This document shows, in pieces, positions 45,295-56,895 of a stretch of 64,000 bases of DNA. Source of the stretch: Rhizopus arrhizus (lineage: Eukaryota > Mucoromycota > Mucoromycetes > Mucorales > Rhizopodaceae); assembly GCA_024220505.1 (NCBI GenBank), contig JAKZZE010000027.1, positions 434,001 to 498,000 of the forward strand, read 5' to 3'. Each line of letters begins with the position of its first letter. Position 1 is the first letter of the stretch. The notes beneath the pieces were generated by a model. That model did no database searches. It had not been told where the DNA came from and saw only the letters and a program-made list of their open reading frames with translations. A program made the translations under genes and the position numbers.

Positions 45295-46552
45295 AATATA
45301 TAGAATACGTTAGTGTACTGTTGCTAAGATTAGTTTGTTTGCAATCAATACCTTCACAAAGTAAAGAGCCTCAACAATTCCAGGCAAGTGCACAAGCTGG
45401 TGAATTTCTTCAACCAGAGAGAAACGTTCGAATACCATAGGCATATAAATTCCATCGGCAAGAAGCTTCATTTGGAAAAGTGTACCTTTGAAGCCTATCA
45501 AAGTATTTGCATTAGATAGCATGCTCTTTTTTTAGTACATGACACGCAAAATGAGAGCATACCTTCAACCAACAGACCAAGAGATGTCGGGTTTTTTGCC
45601 CCGAGGCACAGTTGGTCATCTACAGACCCTTTCATCTGCTTCATCAGCTTTGCATAGTCATCTTCGGGCTGATACTTGCTGGTAATGTCTGGTCTTTTCA
45701 CTTCCACAAAAAAGAAATAGACTTCTCTTTTTTTGATTTTTGTACCAAACATAAAGTCTGGCTTTTTTCCATTTTTTTCGGGCTTGTCCATCCTATCCGT
45801 GAGTATGATATACGGAGATTAGTATAGTAAACAAAGATAATTGGGTATACACTCACATTGCATAAAGAAGATCTTCGCCTGCATCTTTCAACAATACCCT
45901 TCGAATAGCCGAAGCTAAATACTTTTCAGTAAATGTAGCTTCAGAGCTATTCGAAATAGAAGCACGATGCTGCTTCTCATGTCTTACAAGATCTTTGACC
46001 ATTCTCATCATGGCTTCTTGTCCTTCTCCTTCTTCGCCTTCTTTCTCTTCCTTCTCACTATTATCATTTTCATTATCGTCATCACCATCTCCCTCCTATT
46101 TGCAAACATTGTTGGAGAAAACTATTTTTTTTGAACTGGTTCAACTTACATCAGCTTTATTTTTGCAGTACACGACTGCCTTGGCAGGTGCACGAATGAT
46201 TTTGGGCTTTGTACCGCTAGCTATTGACATTAAAGCTTTACGGGTACTGTTGTCGAAGTATCTGGTAACACATTTTCCAACATCAAACTTGTTAAGAGGG
46301 AAAATGTGAGAGAGAGAGAGAGCTAGATTGAAAAGATTTGGTCCAGTTGAAGTTAGTGTCTGAAGAGAAAGATGGAAAATAGCTCTTTGAATACTTACAG
46401 GATTCTCAAGCAGTTTATGTCATTATCTTTCTCAACTTCGGCTATCGACTGCTTTCTGAATCTCTTGAGAACTTCAGTTATGTTAATGTTTTTAACAAGA
46501 ACCTAAACGTAATGGTTATGCATTCTTCAACTATAGGTATCCATGCACCCAT
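45295..46552 (-). pseudogene. Gene X, copy B, 3'-truncated tandem duplicate
   Basis: Diverged from copy A (for example KKREVYFFFVEVKRPDITSK versus KRREVYFFFVEVKRPEMKSK; AKLMKQMKGSV versus TKLMKQMKTSV), so it is an older duplicate, yet PDF and EVK are kept. Homology stops exactly at the intron before the last exon, so the C-terminal VKSELAKFIDE segment is lost. Its 5' side is joined to the retrotransposon 5' end, as in the left arm. Confidence 0.65.
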
Positions 46553-46559
46553 TTACCTC

Positions 46560-47647
46560 CTCCTTCTTTGCTGAAATATTTGATACTTATAATATGAAAA
46601 CAGTAAGAAGTCAATAGCTAACAACTACTATTTATTAAGTAAGAAAAAGGAGAGGAACTAATAATTTAGAATGAATCTTGGATTACGTCGTCTGACTATT
46701 AATTGTATAGTCTGACGTAGGCTGGACTGAGATCAATAATAAAATAATAAATAAAGACATCATTAATGACCAAACACGACAGCTATACTTATTCATAATG
46801 ATTATGAAGAAGAATTCACTGAACTTATCCACCATCATAACATCACGATCAAAGTCGACTTCAACCCTTCTAGTGGTGAAATTCTGGCGGACCCCAAATA
46901 CTCTACCATGACTCAAGATGAACGTGACACCATTGCTACAGAACTTCAAACAACTCGTATCGAGCGAGCACTTCAACACATTCACGCACCAGTGAAGTGC
47001 ACTGTTACACGATTTTTCTACGAACAACAATGGATTTCCAAATAGAAACTTGATTCCATTGTTGATAACCACAACCCGCAATTGTCGTCCATCTTCGAAC
47101 AAACTGAGACAACTGCCGAACAGGACCCTACTACACCGGATACCCACGACGACACTGATATGGACATGTTTGATGCTTCATCCACTCAATTCTCCCATGC
47201 TACCAGTGCTGCAACCCCACCTTCTTCCCAACATTAAATAAATGAGTCTTTTAAGAATCTCTTTATTTAATGCAACAGGTCTGCCCAAACAGGCCATTAA
47301 TCCTATCCTTCAACTGTCTCAAACCTCGGGTCTCCTCTTTATCACTGAAACCTGGCTCCTCTCTCCAAATCGATGCCCCACTACCTGAGTCCAAAGTGCA
47401 AGCTACCTATCTATCACGTCCATCATGAACATCCATTATTGGCTAAGCATCCGTTATCAATTATTCTCTGCTCCAAAATATTAATCCATTGCCTTTATTT
47501 ACCACCTTGCCTAGAAACTGACGATGTATCCCAAATACTAGATCTTTTACCAATGCATATCTCCAATATTACTACTACTATTACTACTACTACTACTACT
47601 ACTATTACTACTACTACTACTACTATTACTACTACTACTACTACTAT

Positions 47648-47706
<59 letters not shown>

Positions 47707-47907
47707 TTCTTTGTGGCGATTTCAATGCTCGCATGGGCAACTATACCGGTGATGCACTGATAAATGCCTTCGGCCGCAGAGTCTCCAATTGGATGACTGC
47801 CAATAATCTTATCCTGTGGAACGAACGCCTTGCTTACGGTCAACCTACTTCTTATACCTTCCAGGGCACCAGTATCATCGATTTCTTTTTAGTACCGCTG
47901 AACTAGT
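46560..47907 (+). mobile_element. 5' fragment of the non-LTR retrotransposon (inverted copy)
   Basis: Copy of the first 1.3 kb of the left element, in opposite orientation: ORF1 remnant (about 46784-47237) and ORF2 from 47242 through the endonuclease up to IIDFF. Compared with the left copy it differs mainly by 15 extra bases in the (ACT)n tract and one base in an A-run. It ends at 47907 with no reverse transcriptase. Losing the 3' half is opposite to normal LINE 5' truncation, which fits segmental duplication rather than retrotransposition. Confidence 0.85.
47567..47706. repeat. (ACT)n microsatellite, longer allele in right arm
   Basis: Same in-frame Thr-coding tract as in the left retrotransposon copy, with five more ACT units and a different order of ATT interruptions. 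Confidence 0.9.
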
Positions 47908-48117
47908 ATTTTCTTTTTATTTCTATAATAGTAATGATCCTATTATTTTTTATTTGAAACTGTGAAGACCATTGGATTTTAAAAATTATGCTTATGACAC
48001 TGAGTATAACAAATTTAGATATTCTAAATTTGTAATTTTACATTTGTCATTGAGAAATAAACAAACAAGAATATATATAAGCACTAGTTGAGACCTCTAC
48101 TTAATTTTATTTCGTTA

Positions 48118-49304
48118 ATGTCAAACATGTATCCATATGAAAATTTCAAAATTGAAGTATCTTCAGAAGGAATTGCTCATGTTCAAATCAATAGACCAAA
48201 AAGTCTGAATGCTTTACTTCCTCAGTACGTAGCATTTTACACAACTTTCTTTAAATAAACAATTTTACTACTAGGATGATTATTGATATTGGTAAAATAT
48301 TTCAACAAATCAGTGATGATATCAATGTACGCTGTGTTATTTTGTCCAGTTCAGGTCGCATGTTTACTGCCGGTTTAGACTGTAAGCACAATATAATTTC
48401 AAGTCCATTTTTATTTACTTTTTTAGTGGCTGGTAATGAATTAAGTAAGCTTTCTGACCCGGAATTAGATACGGCTCGCAATACCTACAGAGCTCGGCCA
48501 ATGATTAAACTAGTTCAGGATGCTTTTACTGCTGTTGAGCTTTGCAGCAAGCCTGTTATTGCTGCTATTCACAACGCATGTATTGGTGGTGGTGTTGATT
48601 TAACTACTGCATGTGATATTCGATACTGCACTAAAGACGCTTATTTCTCTGTGAAAGAGGTGGACCTTGGATTTGCTGCTGATGTTGGCTCTTTACAGAG
48701 GATGCCAAAAGTCATTGGTAACCATAGTTTGGTTAGAGAGCTTTGTTACACGGCACGCAAGTACGATAAAAGAAAATACAAGATTGCGGTTTCGCCTTTC
48801 TTATATATTAATATAACTAAATCTTTCTATTCATAGTATGTATGCTGATGAAGCTTTGCAATGTGGACTTGTAAACAAAGTTACTGAAAATCACGAATCT
48901 TTGCTAGGTATATTCGTATTTTGAACAGCAATATAACTATTATTTATCTTTTAAATACTTTTATCATAGCCGAAGCTCTAAAAACAGCACAAAATATTGC
49001 TTCTAAGTCACCAATTGCCATACTTGGCACGAAGTAGGTTTTTCAAAAAGCTTTTTTCTATTTCTTTTTTGCATAACATCATTTTAAAAGACATCTCTTA
49101 AACTATTCTCGAGATCATTCTGTTGCTGAAGGTTTGGATTATTCAGTCACTTGGAATTCTGCTATGTTACAAACCGAGGTACGATTGAGACGAATAGGGA
49201 TATTAAAGGAGCTAAAAAATGATTAAATACACATTTATTAGGATGTTTCTCGATCAATTGAGGGACTTCTCAAGAAGACACCAGCCAAATATTCTAAAAT
49301 ATAA
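48118..49304 (+). CDS. Delta(3,5)-Delta(2,4)-dienoyl-CoA isomerase (ECH1-like)
   Basis: Crotonase-fold enzyme that isomerises 3,5-dienoyl-CoA to 2,4-dienoyl-CoA during beta-oxidation of odd-position unsaturated fatty acids. Seven exons (48118-48224, 48275-48381, 48427-48760, 48837-48907, 48970-49033, 49091-49178, 49242-49304) give 277 residues. Motifs: RMFTAGLDLAG oxyanion-hole segment, PVIAAIHNACIGGGVDL, CDIRYCTKDAYFSVKEVD and GFAADVGSLQRMPKVIGN. The catalytic acids of the family are present with correct spacing: D129, E149 and D157 (20 and 8 apart, as in rat Ech1 D176, E196, D204). The C-terminus KYSKI resembles a weak peroxisomal PTS1, which would suit fungal beta-oxidation; no N-terminal mitochondrial presequence was seen. 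A TATA-like ATATATATAA lies at about 48070. Confidence 0.92.
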
Positions 49305-49693
49305 GTTTTACGATTTTAGCTAAAAAATTATTTGTTGTGAAATAAAGCTATATACTATATATTCTATATATATTTATGACCAAAACAGGCATGGTTACTG
49401 CTCTCTTTAGTCTAATTTAATACGTTGGTTGCGAGAAAGAGTTTACATACTTGCAATCAACTTTTTTTATTTTTTTTTTTTTTTTTTTTTCTTGCAATCA
49501 ACTTTAAAGTGGAGTAGCTCTGCCATCAGCGAGAAAGTGACTGTTTATTCGTTCGGTCAAACAGATGTTTGATAGGCTTTTTTATTCCAAAGCATTTTGC
49601 AGTTTATTTTAGTAAAACCTTTTCTGCTTTCTCTTTGATTTTGATTCCTTTTTTTTTTTTTTGTTAAACAAAAGAGAAGCAGAGACTTTCGAC
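49305..49693. other. Intergenic / Ubr1 promoter with a poly-T tract between 15-bp direct repeats
   Basis: Contains a 15-bp direct repeat, CTTGCAATCAACTTT, at 49450-49464 and 49491-49505, flanking a T-rich run. A second T-run lies at about 49649-49662, near the Ubr1 start. Confidence 0.7.
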
Positions 49694-52600
49694 ATGTCAG
49701 AGACCAAGTCTACTAATTCGGCCAATAAAGAAATATCTATGAATGCAGCACAACTAAAAACATTTCTTACCGACGCACCTTTAACATACAAAAGCAAACT
49801 TCAACCCCAGGCAGAAAAATATATTTTAACTCAATGTTATCGGTCTCTTTGGAGTGATGATTCTCGATGGCTGCAAGCTTATTTTTTTCCAGAAGGAGAC
49901 TCTGACAACCTACCGCTATTGTTAGAAAAGTATAATTTGATTGGTTCGAAAAAACAAGATCTGTCCGATAATAAATCTGAAGGAGATCAGTCATTAGATG
50001 ATACAGACGAGGAGGAATATTGGGAAAACCAACGTGGAAAGCAATGTGGTCGATTATTTAAAAGGGGAGAAAGTGTATATCATTGCAGGTAAAATGTAAC
50101 ACTAGGTTGCTTTCTTTTTCTTTTTAACTTGAAACATTATCTATAGAAATTGTGGGTTCGATGATACATGCGTTATGTGCTCGAAATGTTTTCATTCAAC
50201 AGATCATGAGGGGCACGATGTTAAAATTTGGATAGGTAGAGGAGCAGGATGTTGCGATTGTGGTGACCCAGAGGCCTGGAAAGTCCCTCTGCATTGCAAA
50301 ATACATTCTTTAGACCCTTCTTCAACACAGATACCCAGCAAACCAACACAGCTAAAACCTTTATCATCAGTGCCATCATCAGTTTTAAACTCAATTCAAG
50401 AGACTATTAATGTGGTTATGGATTATATCTTGGAAACATTCGCTGCTTCACCAGAAGATGTTATGTCAATTGGAAATGTAGATTCTATAAAAAAAGATTG
50501 TGCGGATTCTCATCAAGCTTTAGGACTTCCTGTTGACTTTAGAAATCAAATGTATGCATGCGTGTTGTGGAATGATGAAAAACATTCATTTGATAGTGTT
50601 ATATCAGTCCTGCAAACTGCACTTGACTGTACAGATGAACAGGCTGAACTAGCAGCTCAATCAGTTCATACGTATGGACGGCATGTGGTGAAAGAATCAG
50701 TCGATATTCAGAGCTTGATTTCAGCTGCTTCCATCATTCATTCGATTGGCTTAGCTGTCACTATTTGCTCTGCACATAAAGTAGTTCGAGAAGAGATTGC
50801 CGGGCTATTATTGAACTGGTTAAACGAATTAGTGAGCGGCCGATACAAATTTTTTAGCTCTATCGAAGGTGGCAATTGTATTATTAGAGACATTATTTGT
50901 GATGTGCTTTCAGCCGATTGGGCACTTCTTCCTGAACTTGCAAGGCTGTCAACTCGGTACAGAAGAGCCAAAATGCTGGTGGATGTAGATGACGCATTTG
51001 ACTTTGGTGATGAAGGTGGTGTCTTGGACGATGAAGATGACATACTGATGTTTGATGACGCAGACGGTGATATGCAAACTGGGGGAATGTTTTTTGATGA
51101 AGTAATGGTCACTGATGAGGAATATGAAGAGGATGATGATGGTGATGACGAAAATATCTCGCTAACTAGTGAAACGCAAAGAGCACTAGTATCTATTGTT
51201 GAGATCCAGCGTAATAATATTCAAGCACAGATAGATCCTCATACGTATTTATCGCAATCTGCAGATACATCGGATTCTCACGAAGAGCATGATACAACGA
51301 CTCTTAAAAGGCGTCGATCTTCTACATCTTCACAGCCAAAACCAAGCAAGACAAATAAACAAAGAGATATCTTGGATATGGATTGGAGTTTGGATGCTTG
51401 GCTGGATTACACAGACAAATTAGAACTGGCTGAAAGACAAATCGCAAAAGATTTGGGAGTGCCTGTATCAAATCCTGAAGCTACTGTCGCCTCAGCTGAA
51501 ATTAATAACAGTATGAAGAAAGAATTTAGACGTAAGCTTCGTTTAGATTATCTTTTACAGTTTGATTTAAGGCTTTGGAAGACGGCTCGTATGGATATTA
51601 AAGATCTATTGATTAGTACATTCATTTCAAATTTTCAATACAGACCTGTGCTAGGAACTCGGTTTGCACGTAATTATCCAGAATTGGTAGATGCTTTCTT
51701 CTTTAAAGATAGAGAGCCTGAAAATTCTGTCAGCACGCTCTCCGTTCAATTGCTGACAGTCCCCACTGTGGCTTCTATACTTGTGAAAGAATATAAATTC
51801 TTTGGCATGGTGTGTTCGATTTTAGCCAATTTCTTTTTAACTGACAATATACATATGATACTACCAGAAGATTACTCTCAGGCTCAGGTTGATTCTTCGT
51901 TTAGAGCTATTGGTCGTCACCGCTATGCTTACACTATTTATGATTTACGTTATGTCATGAATGCCGAACAAGTAAAACTGGAAATTTCAAAAAGCCCTTT
52001 ATATCTTCGTCATTTCATTGATATGATGTACCAATTTCAAGCCATGGATCCTTTAAAGCGTCAAACAGATGAGCATGTTGCCTATGAATCTCAAACATGG
52101 GTCAATGCATTTAATGTGACTTTACAAATCGCAAAGCTTTGCCGTCAGTATGCTGCATGCTATGATGCTCTTCAGTCAGAAATTACCCTCCTAAATGCCT
52201 CTCATGATCTTTGTCGTACTATTTATCGTGTCTTGAAAGCAATATGCGATTGGAATCCTCATCTATCTCCTGGAGCTCATCCTTCCCTAAATGAACAAGA
52301 AACGAGAATTATTATCAAAGGAATATCACAACAGACATTCCACCATGTTCATACACCTCATGCTGGTACTTTTGATATTGTGAAATATGATGTCACGACT
52401 GAACCTGTGTCTTTCCATCATCCTTTCCATTGGCTTTTGTCTGAATTATTCGAAAATGTTTCCCTGTTGCAGGAAGGAATATTAGAAGAAAATGGCTGGA
52501 TGAATGGATTCAAGCAGATGGTTAATGATGCATTCGAAAATAATCGCAGTAGTACATTCTTGACAGTACTTGAATATCCAATCCGAACACTTGTCATCCT

Positions 52601-55600
52601 ATCTCAAATCAATTGCGGTGTATGGGTTAGAAATGGCTATGGTATTCGTAACCAGGTAATAATTGAACATTTAAGAAAAATAAGTAGCATACAAAGATAG
52701 TTAACTCGACAAATATAGTCACATACATATAAAGATATCAATGTCAGAGAGAATACATTAGATCGTGACATATATTTACTTCAAGTTGGCTTTGTTGTAT
52801 GCGATAGTAATCAACTATTGTTGACTCTGATTGACAGATTTCAACTTCAAGAGTGGTTTCAAGGCAATCCCGACAAAACACATGAAGTATATGATGAATC
52901 TCAAAAGACTTTTATGGTAGAAGAATTACTTAACTTACTGATCATCAGCGCAACAGAACATGGATATGCATCCGGTACAACCATTGATCAGCGTATTCGA
53001 CGGGCTATCATCCAGTACCTCGGCCTGACTCGTCTCTCTTATTCTGAACTTCTCAAATTAATTCCTGAAAGCCTTAGTGAACACGGATCCTTTGAATCAG
53101 AACTTAATAAGGTAGCAAACTTTAGAGCACCTGATGGTCTAAGTGATAAGGGTATGTATGAGATCAAATCAGAATGTTTAGATGAAATTGATCCATACTT
53201 TTGGCACTATACACGCAATAAGCGAGAAGAAGCACATTCTGTTTTAAAACAACATTGGAATCAATTGAATCCTGAAAGCAAATTGAACGACGAGGAAGAA
53301 TTTTTAGTTCAACCACGAGTCTGTCCCATTGAAACAGGTCCTTTTAAACATCTTGGGAACTTTTTGCATACTACTGTCTTTACTCAGATTCTCACATATG
53401 CTCTTTGGAATTCGATGACTTCAAAACGAAGTAAAAGTGAAGTTATTTTGGATGAGGTTTTATACCTTGGTATGCTTGCTGTAACAGATACCAATAATGG
53501 TTTGAAAAAGATGGAATCATCAAGTCGCTACTTTATGGATGCATCCGATATATGCGGAAATTTCTATGAAAATGCTTCAACAGATGAATACTCTATCCAA
53601 GTCAGTGAAGATGAAACAATCCATGCTAGTCTACTAGATATTCTTTTGCGTTGCTTAAACAATAACGAACTTTCTCATGCCCACAAACGATTGCACTTTA
53701 TTGTCAACAAAATTGAAGAGTTTGGCCTTGAAGAGGCAAAACTCACAATTAGTACATGGAAAGAAACTAGAAACAAACTTTCTTGTCCTAAAGACCAAGC
53801 AAGCCCGTCGAACAATGGTTTGTCCGAGTATGAGCAGAAAAAGGCAGCTGCAAAAGCTCGCCAGGCTGCCATCATGTCTCAATTTGCTGTAGCTCAGTCC
53901 AAATTTTTGGAGCATCATGCTGATTTATATAAAAATGAAGATGATGGAGACATAAAGGATGCCATAGAGGAGACTAAGGAAGACCCAATCCCTTCTGGCA
54001 ATGATTTTGAAATTGTTCGTAAATGTCATTTCCCATCAGATAACTGCATTGTATGCCAAGAAAGCTTTGATGGTACGAAATTATACGGCATGTTAGGACT
54101 TGTCCAATGCTCTAATATTCATCGCTTATCACCTGTGACAAAGGACGTTTGGGCAGACATTCTGGAAGCAGGCAATCGCTTGAACAATCCTTGGATTTCA
54201 GCTGATGAAGAAAATTCTGAGAAAGGAACTTCATTCTCAGGATTTCCTACTGCTGCACATTTGCACGGAGTAGATATCTCTTCCTGTGGCCACTTGATAC
54301 ATGCGGAATGCTTTGGAACGTATCAACACTCTGTGGAAAATCAAAATCAAGGATCTATGCGTTATATTGACAACTCAACTAAAGGTCGCTTCTTATGCCC
54401 ATTTTGTAAAGCGTTGGGAAATGTATTAGTTCCCATCGTTTGGAAAGGTAAAAGGGAAGCCTATCCTGGTGTTATGGTTCCCACAACTCCATATGAAGAA
54501 TTATATAAAACACTGCAGCAAGTCAGTTCTGATGTTCGACGAAAACTTGATTCCGGAGTTGACAGCTCATTAAAGATAGATCAGGATCCCAACTTGACAG
54601 CATTTGATGAAGAAAGCCTGACGCATTTGTACAAAAATCTTACCAAAGCTATTGATCGAGCATTGCATTATTATTCAGATGCTTCGGTAACAGACATGAA
54701 AGATTCTCTGCTACTTTTTTACGATATGTATGCATATACAATTGGCAATTTCGAGATTGCACAAAGAGGAGCTGAGAATACGCAAGCAAGAGACTTGACA
54801 GTAGAGCATACAGGAACCTTTATTGATAGTATACCCAGAACCTCTCAAACTCTGCTAAAGATCCTTGCAATGACTAATATGCTTGCACCTAAGTTGATGA
54901 ATTCACCTTGGCAAACAGATGAAAGACAGCTTAAGGAAACCATTTTACATCAGCAATTAAGTCAATTGATCCCTGATGGATCATGTAGTAAAAGACCTCT
55001 TTTAATGGACGACCCATTCAAGGTGCTGGTTCACTTTGGTTTTTCTACTGCGGATTATCCTACTATTGAAGTCCATCATATCATGCGGGCTTTGTACATA
55101 GCTGAATTGGCAAAAAACGTAATCGGTATAGCTCAGTCTATCCAAAATGAGGAGAAGGTATTCAAAGACAATCGACTGAATAAACTTTTAAACAACCTCT
55201 GCAACAAAGTACAATATGTGAAAGGAGAGGATGGCGTCCAGCGATTTGTAGATCATGTTCTTAGATTGATACATTTCCCAGATAGACATGCTGTTTATGA
55301 AAAGTTGAATACAAGGGGATTCACTGCGCTTTTACATTTATTTACATTACCTTATCTTCGTAAGTCATTGCTTTTAATGGTTGCCCACCATGGATTTATT
55401 CCCCAAAGCCCAAGCTCAGTGGGTGACGATACAAAGATAATATCCAGTGAATATGATCGTCTTTTGGATATTCTGAAATTGCCTAATTTTGAATCTATAT
55501 TTGATATGAATTCATCTGAACAAGAATTATTGAATAGCTGGTGCGCAGATTATCTATCAAAAGATGTGGAATTACGACAGGTTCCATTAAACTTGCCAAC

Positions 55601-56123
55601 TAAATACCGCTTAGCCAATCTACCTTATCGTTTAGATAATTTACTTGACGAAAGCTCTAAGCGCATTTGCCGCACTTGTAATAATGTGCCTGAACACTCC
55701 GCTATTTGCTTAATATGTGGTTCGTTTGTTTGTGCTCGTAGCTTTTGTTGCACTGAATTATCTAAAGGAGAATGCAATAATCATTTAAAGAGGTAAAACA
55801 TAAATACGATGTGGAAAAGAAAAGGACAGGAGAAGGTATATTTAGCTTGCTTTTATAGATGTGGAGGCGAAATTGGATTGTACATGATGATCAAAGATTG
55901 CTTCTTACTATTGCTACATGATAACGGAGGAAGCATAATGAATGCACCTTATTTGGATAATCATGGGGAGGCAGATGTCTTTTTTAAACGAGGAGCACCA
56001 CAATATCTCAATGCAAAAAGATACGAGCAAATTAGGCAAATGTGGTTAACACACTCTATACCTTCATTCATTAGAAGAAGAATGGAATCATCGCAAACAT
56101 CAACTAATTGGGCAGCTTTTTAA
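49694..56123 (+). CDS. Ubr1-type N-recognin, E3 ubiquitin ligase of the N-degron pathway
   Basis: Recognises destabilising N-terminal residues and ubiquitinates the protein. Four exons (49694-50088, 50147-52655, 52719-55792, 55859-56123) give 2080 residues, within the usual UBR1 range. The UBR box (about residues 118-184) runs from CGRLFKRGESVYHCRNCG to GCCDCGD and binds basic N-termini. A ClpS-like domain (about 262-345, VLWNDEKHSFDSVISVL) binds bulky hydrophobic N-termini. A long acidic loop follows (DVDDAFDFGDEGG.., residues about 420-500). The RING-H2 (about 1411-1530) has CIVCQESF, CGHLIHAECF and CPFCK. The C-terminal autoinhibitory-type zinc region begins CRTCNNVPEHSAICLICG and ends with HGEADVFFKRGAPQYLNAKR. 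All elements look functional. The stop is 73 bp from the convergent DUF1764 stop. Confidence 0.96.
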
Positions 56124-56196
56124 TATTAAAAAAAATTTGTACAGTGAAAATGAGCCATTATATCTAAAAACCTAATAAAAAAAAGGAGTGAGCCCT

Positions 56197-56764
56197 TCAT
56201 ATTGCAAGTGAAAAAAATAAAATTGTATTACAGCATTGACAATCAAATGGACATTCGGGAGTATCTTTGCCTAAACCAATATTTAAGTCTTTAACATCAT
56301 ACAGAGGATACCCTTCTTCAGTTGTACGGTCTAAAGCGTTATGTCAGTACATAAAAATTTCTTTTCTGTGCAAGTTACTCACTTGTCTTTTTTAGTCCTC
56401 TAGAATCACCAAAGCTGTCGTCAGAAGGTGGGATTATAGAACGTTTCTGGTTGTTTTTATTTGAGTTTTTCACTGCAGCCAATTCAGCAAAAACGACTTC
56501 TTGTACTTTCTTGGTGTCTTCCTCTGTCACCTGCTCCTCTTCGCTTTCACTTTCGTCACTTGATTCATTCTTTGTTGATTTACTTGCTGAGGTATTATTT
56601 TTGTCGGCCTTTCTTTTCTTTGTGGCAGGCTCCTCCTTGGAAGTCTTTGAAGTAATCTTTTTGGTATTAAAAATATCGTCGATTTCAGAAGTATCTGCTA
56701 GTTTACGTTTCTGCTCAGGCTTCTTTGAGTTTTCTTTTGGTGTTTCTTTTCCTTTCTTTGCCAT
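56197..56764 (-). CDS. DUF1764-family protein, nuclear-type basic
   Basis: Two exons (56383-56764 and 56197-56330) give 171 residues. The N-terminus is Lys-rich with several nuclear-localisation-like patches (KKPEQKRK, ATKKRKADK) and DDIFNTKK, followed by an acidic Ser/Glu stretch (ESSDESESEEEQ). Exon 2 carries the diagnostic RTTEEGYPLYDVKDLNIGLG and TPECPFDCQCC. The family is widespread in eukaryotes and poorly characterised. It is divergent from the next gene across 131 bp. Confidence 0.82.
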
Positions 56765-56895
56765 TTTATGAGCAATTAAAAAGAATATGCAGTGCATGCA
56801 ATGAATCTTTTGTTTAGTAACAAGAAATCCAGTCACAACAAAAGCCTCTCATCACATTATCTTTTCTGACAATCCTGTTGCTTTTTCATACAAAG
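56765..56895. promoter_or_regulatory. Shared divergent promoter, DUF1764 / C1orf74-like gene
   Basis: 131 bp between divergent ATGs, without obvious TATA; joint regulation is inferred from spacing only. Confidence 0.4.

Larger units (their letters stand above)
43055..47907 (-). repeat. Right arm of large inverted duplication, with internal tandem copy
   Basis: Order from the centre outwards: Y, X copy A with its own 5' end (to about 45290), X copy B lacking its last exon (about 45295-46552), then the retrotransposon 5' fragment ending at 47907. A and B are offset by 1580-1582 bp. The arm ends abruptly inside the endonuclease coding sequence at GAACTAG, after which unrelated single-copy DNA follows. 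Confidence 0.9.
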
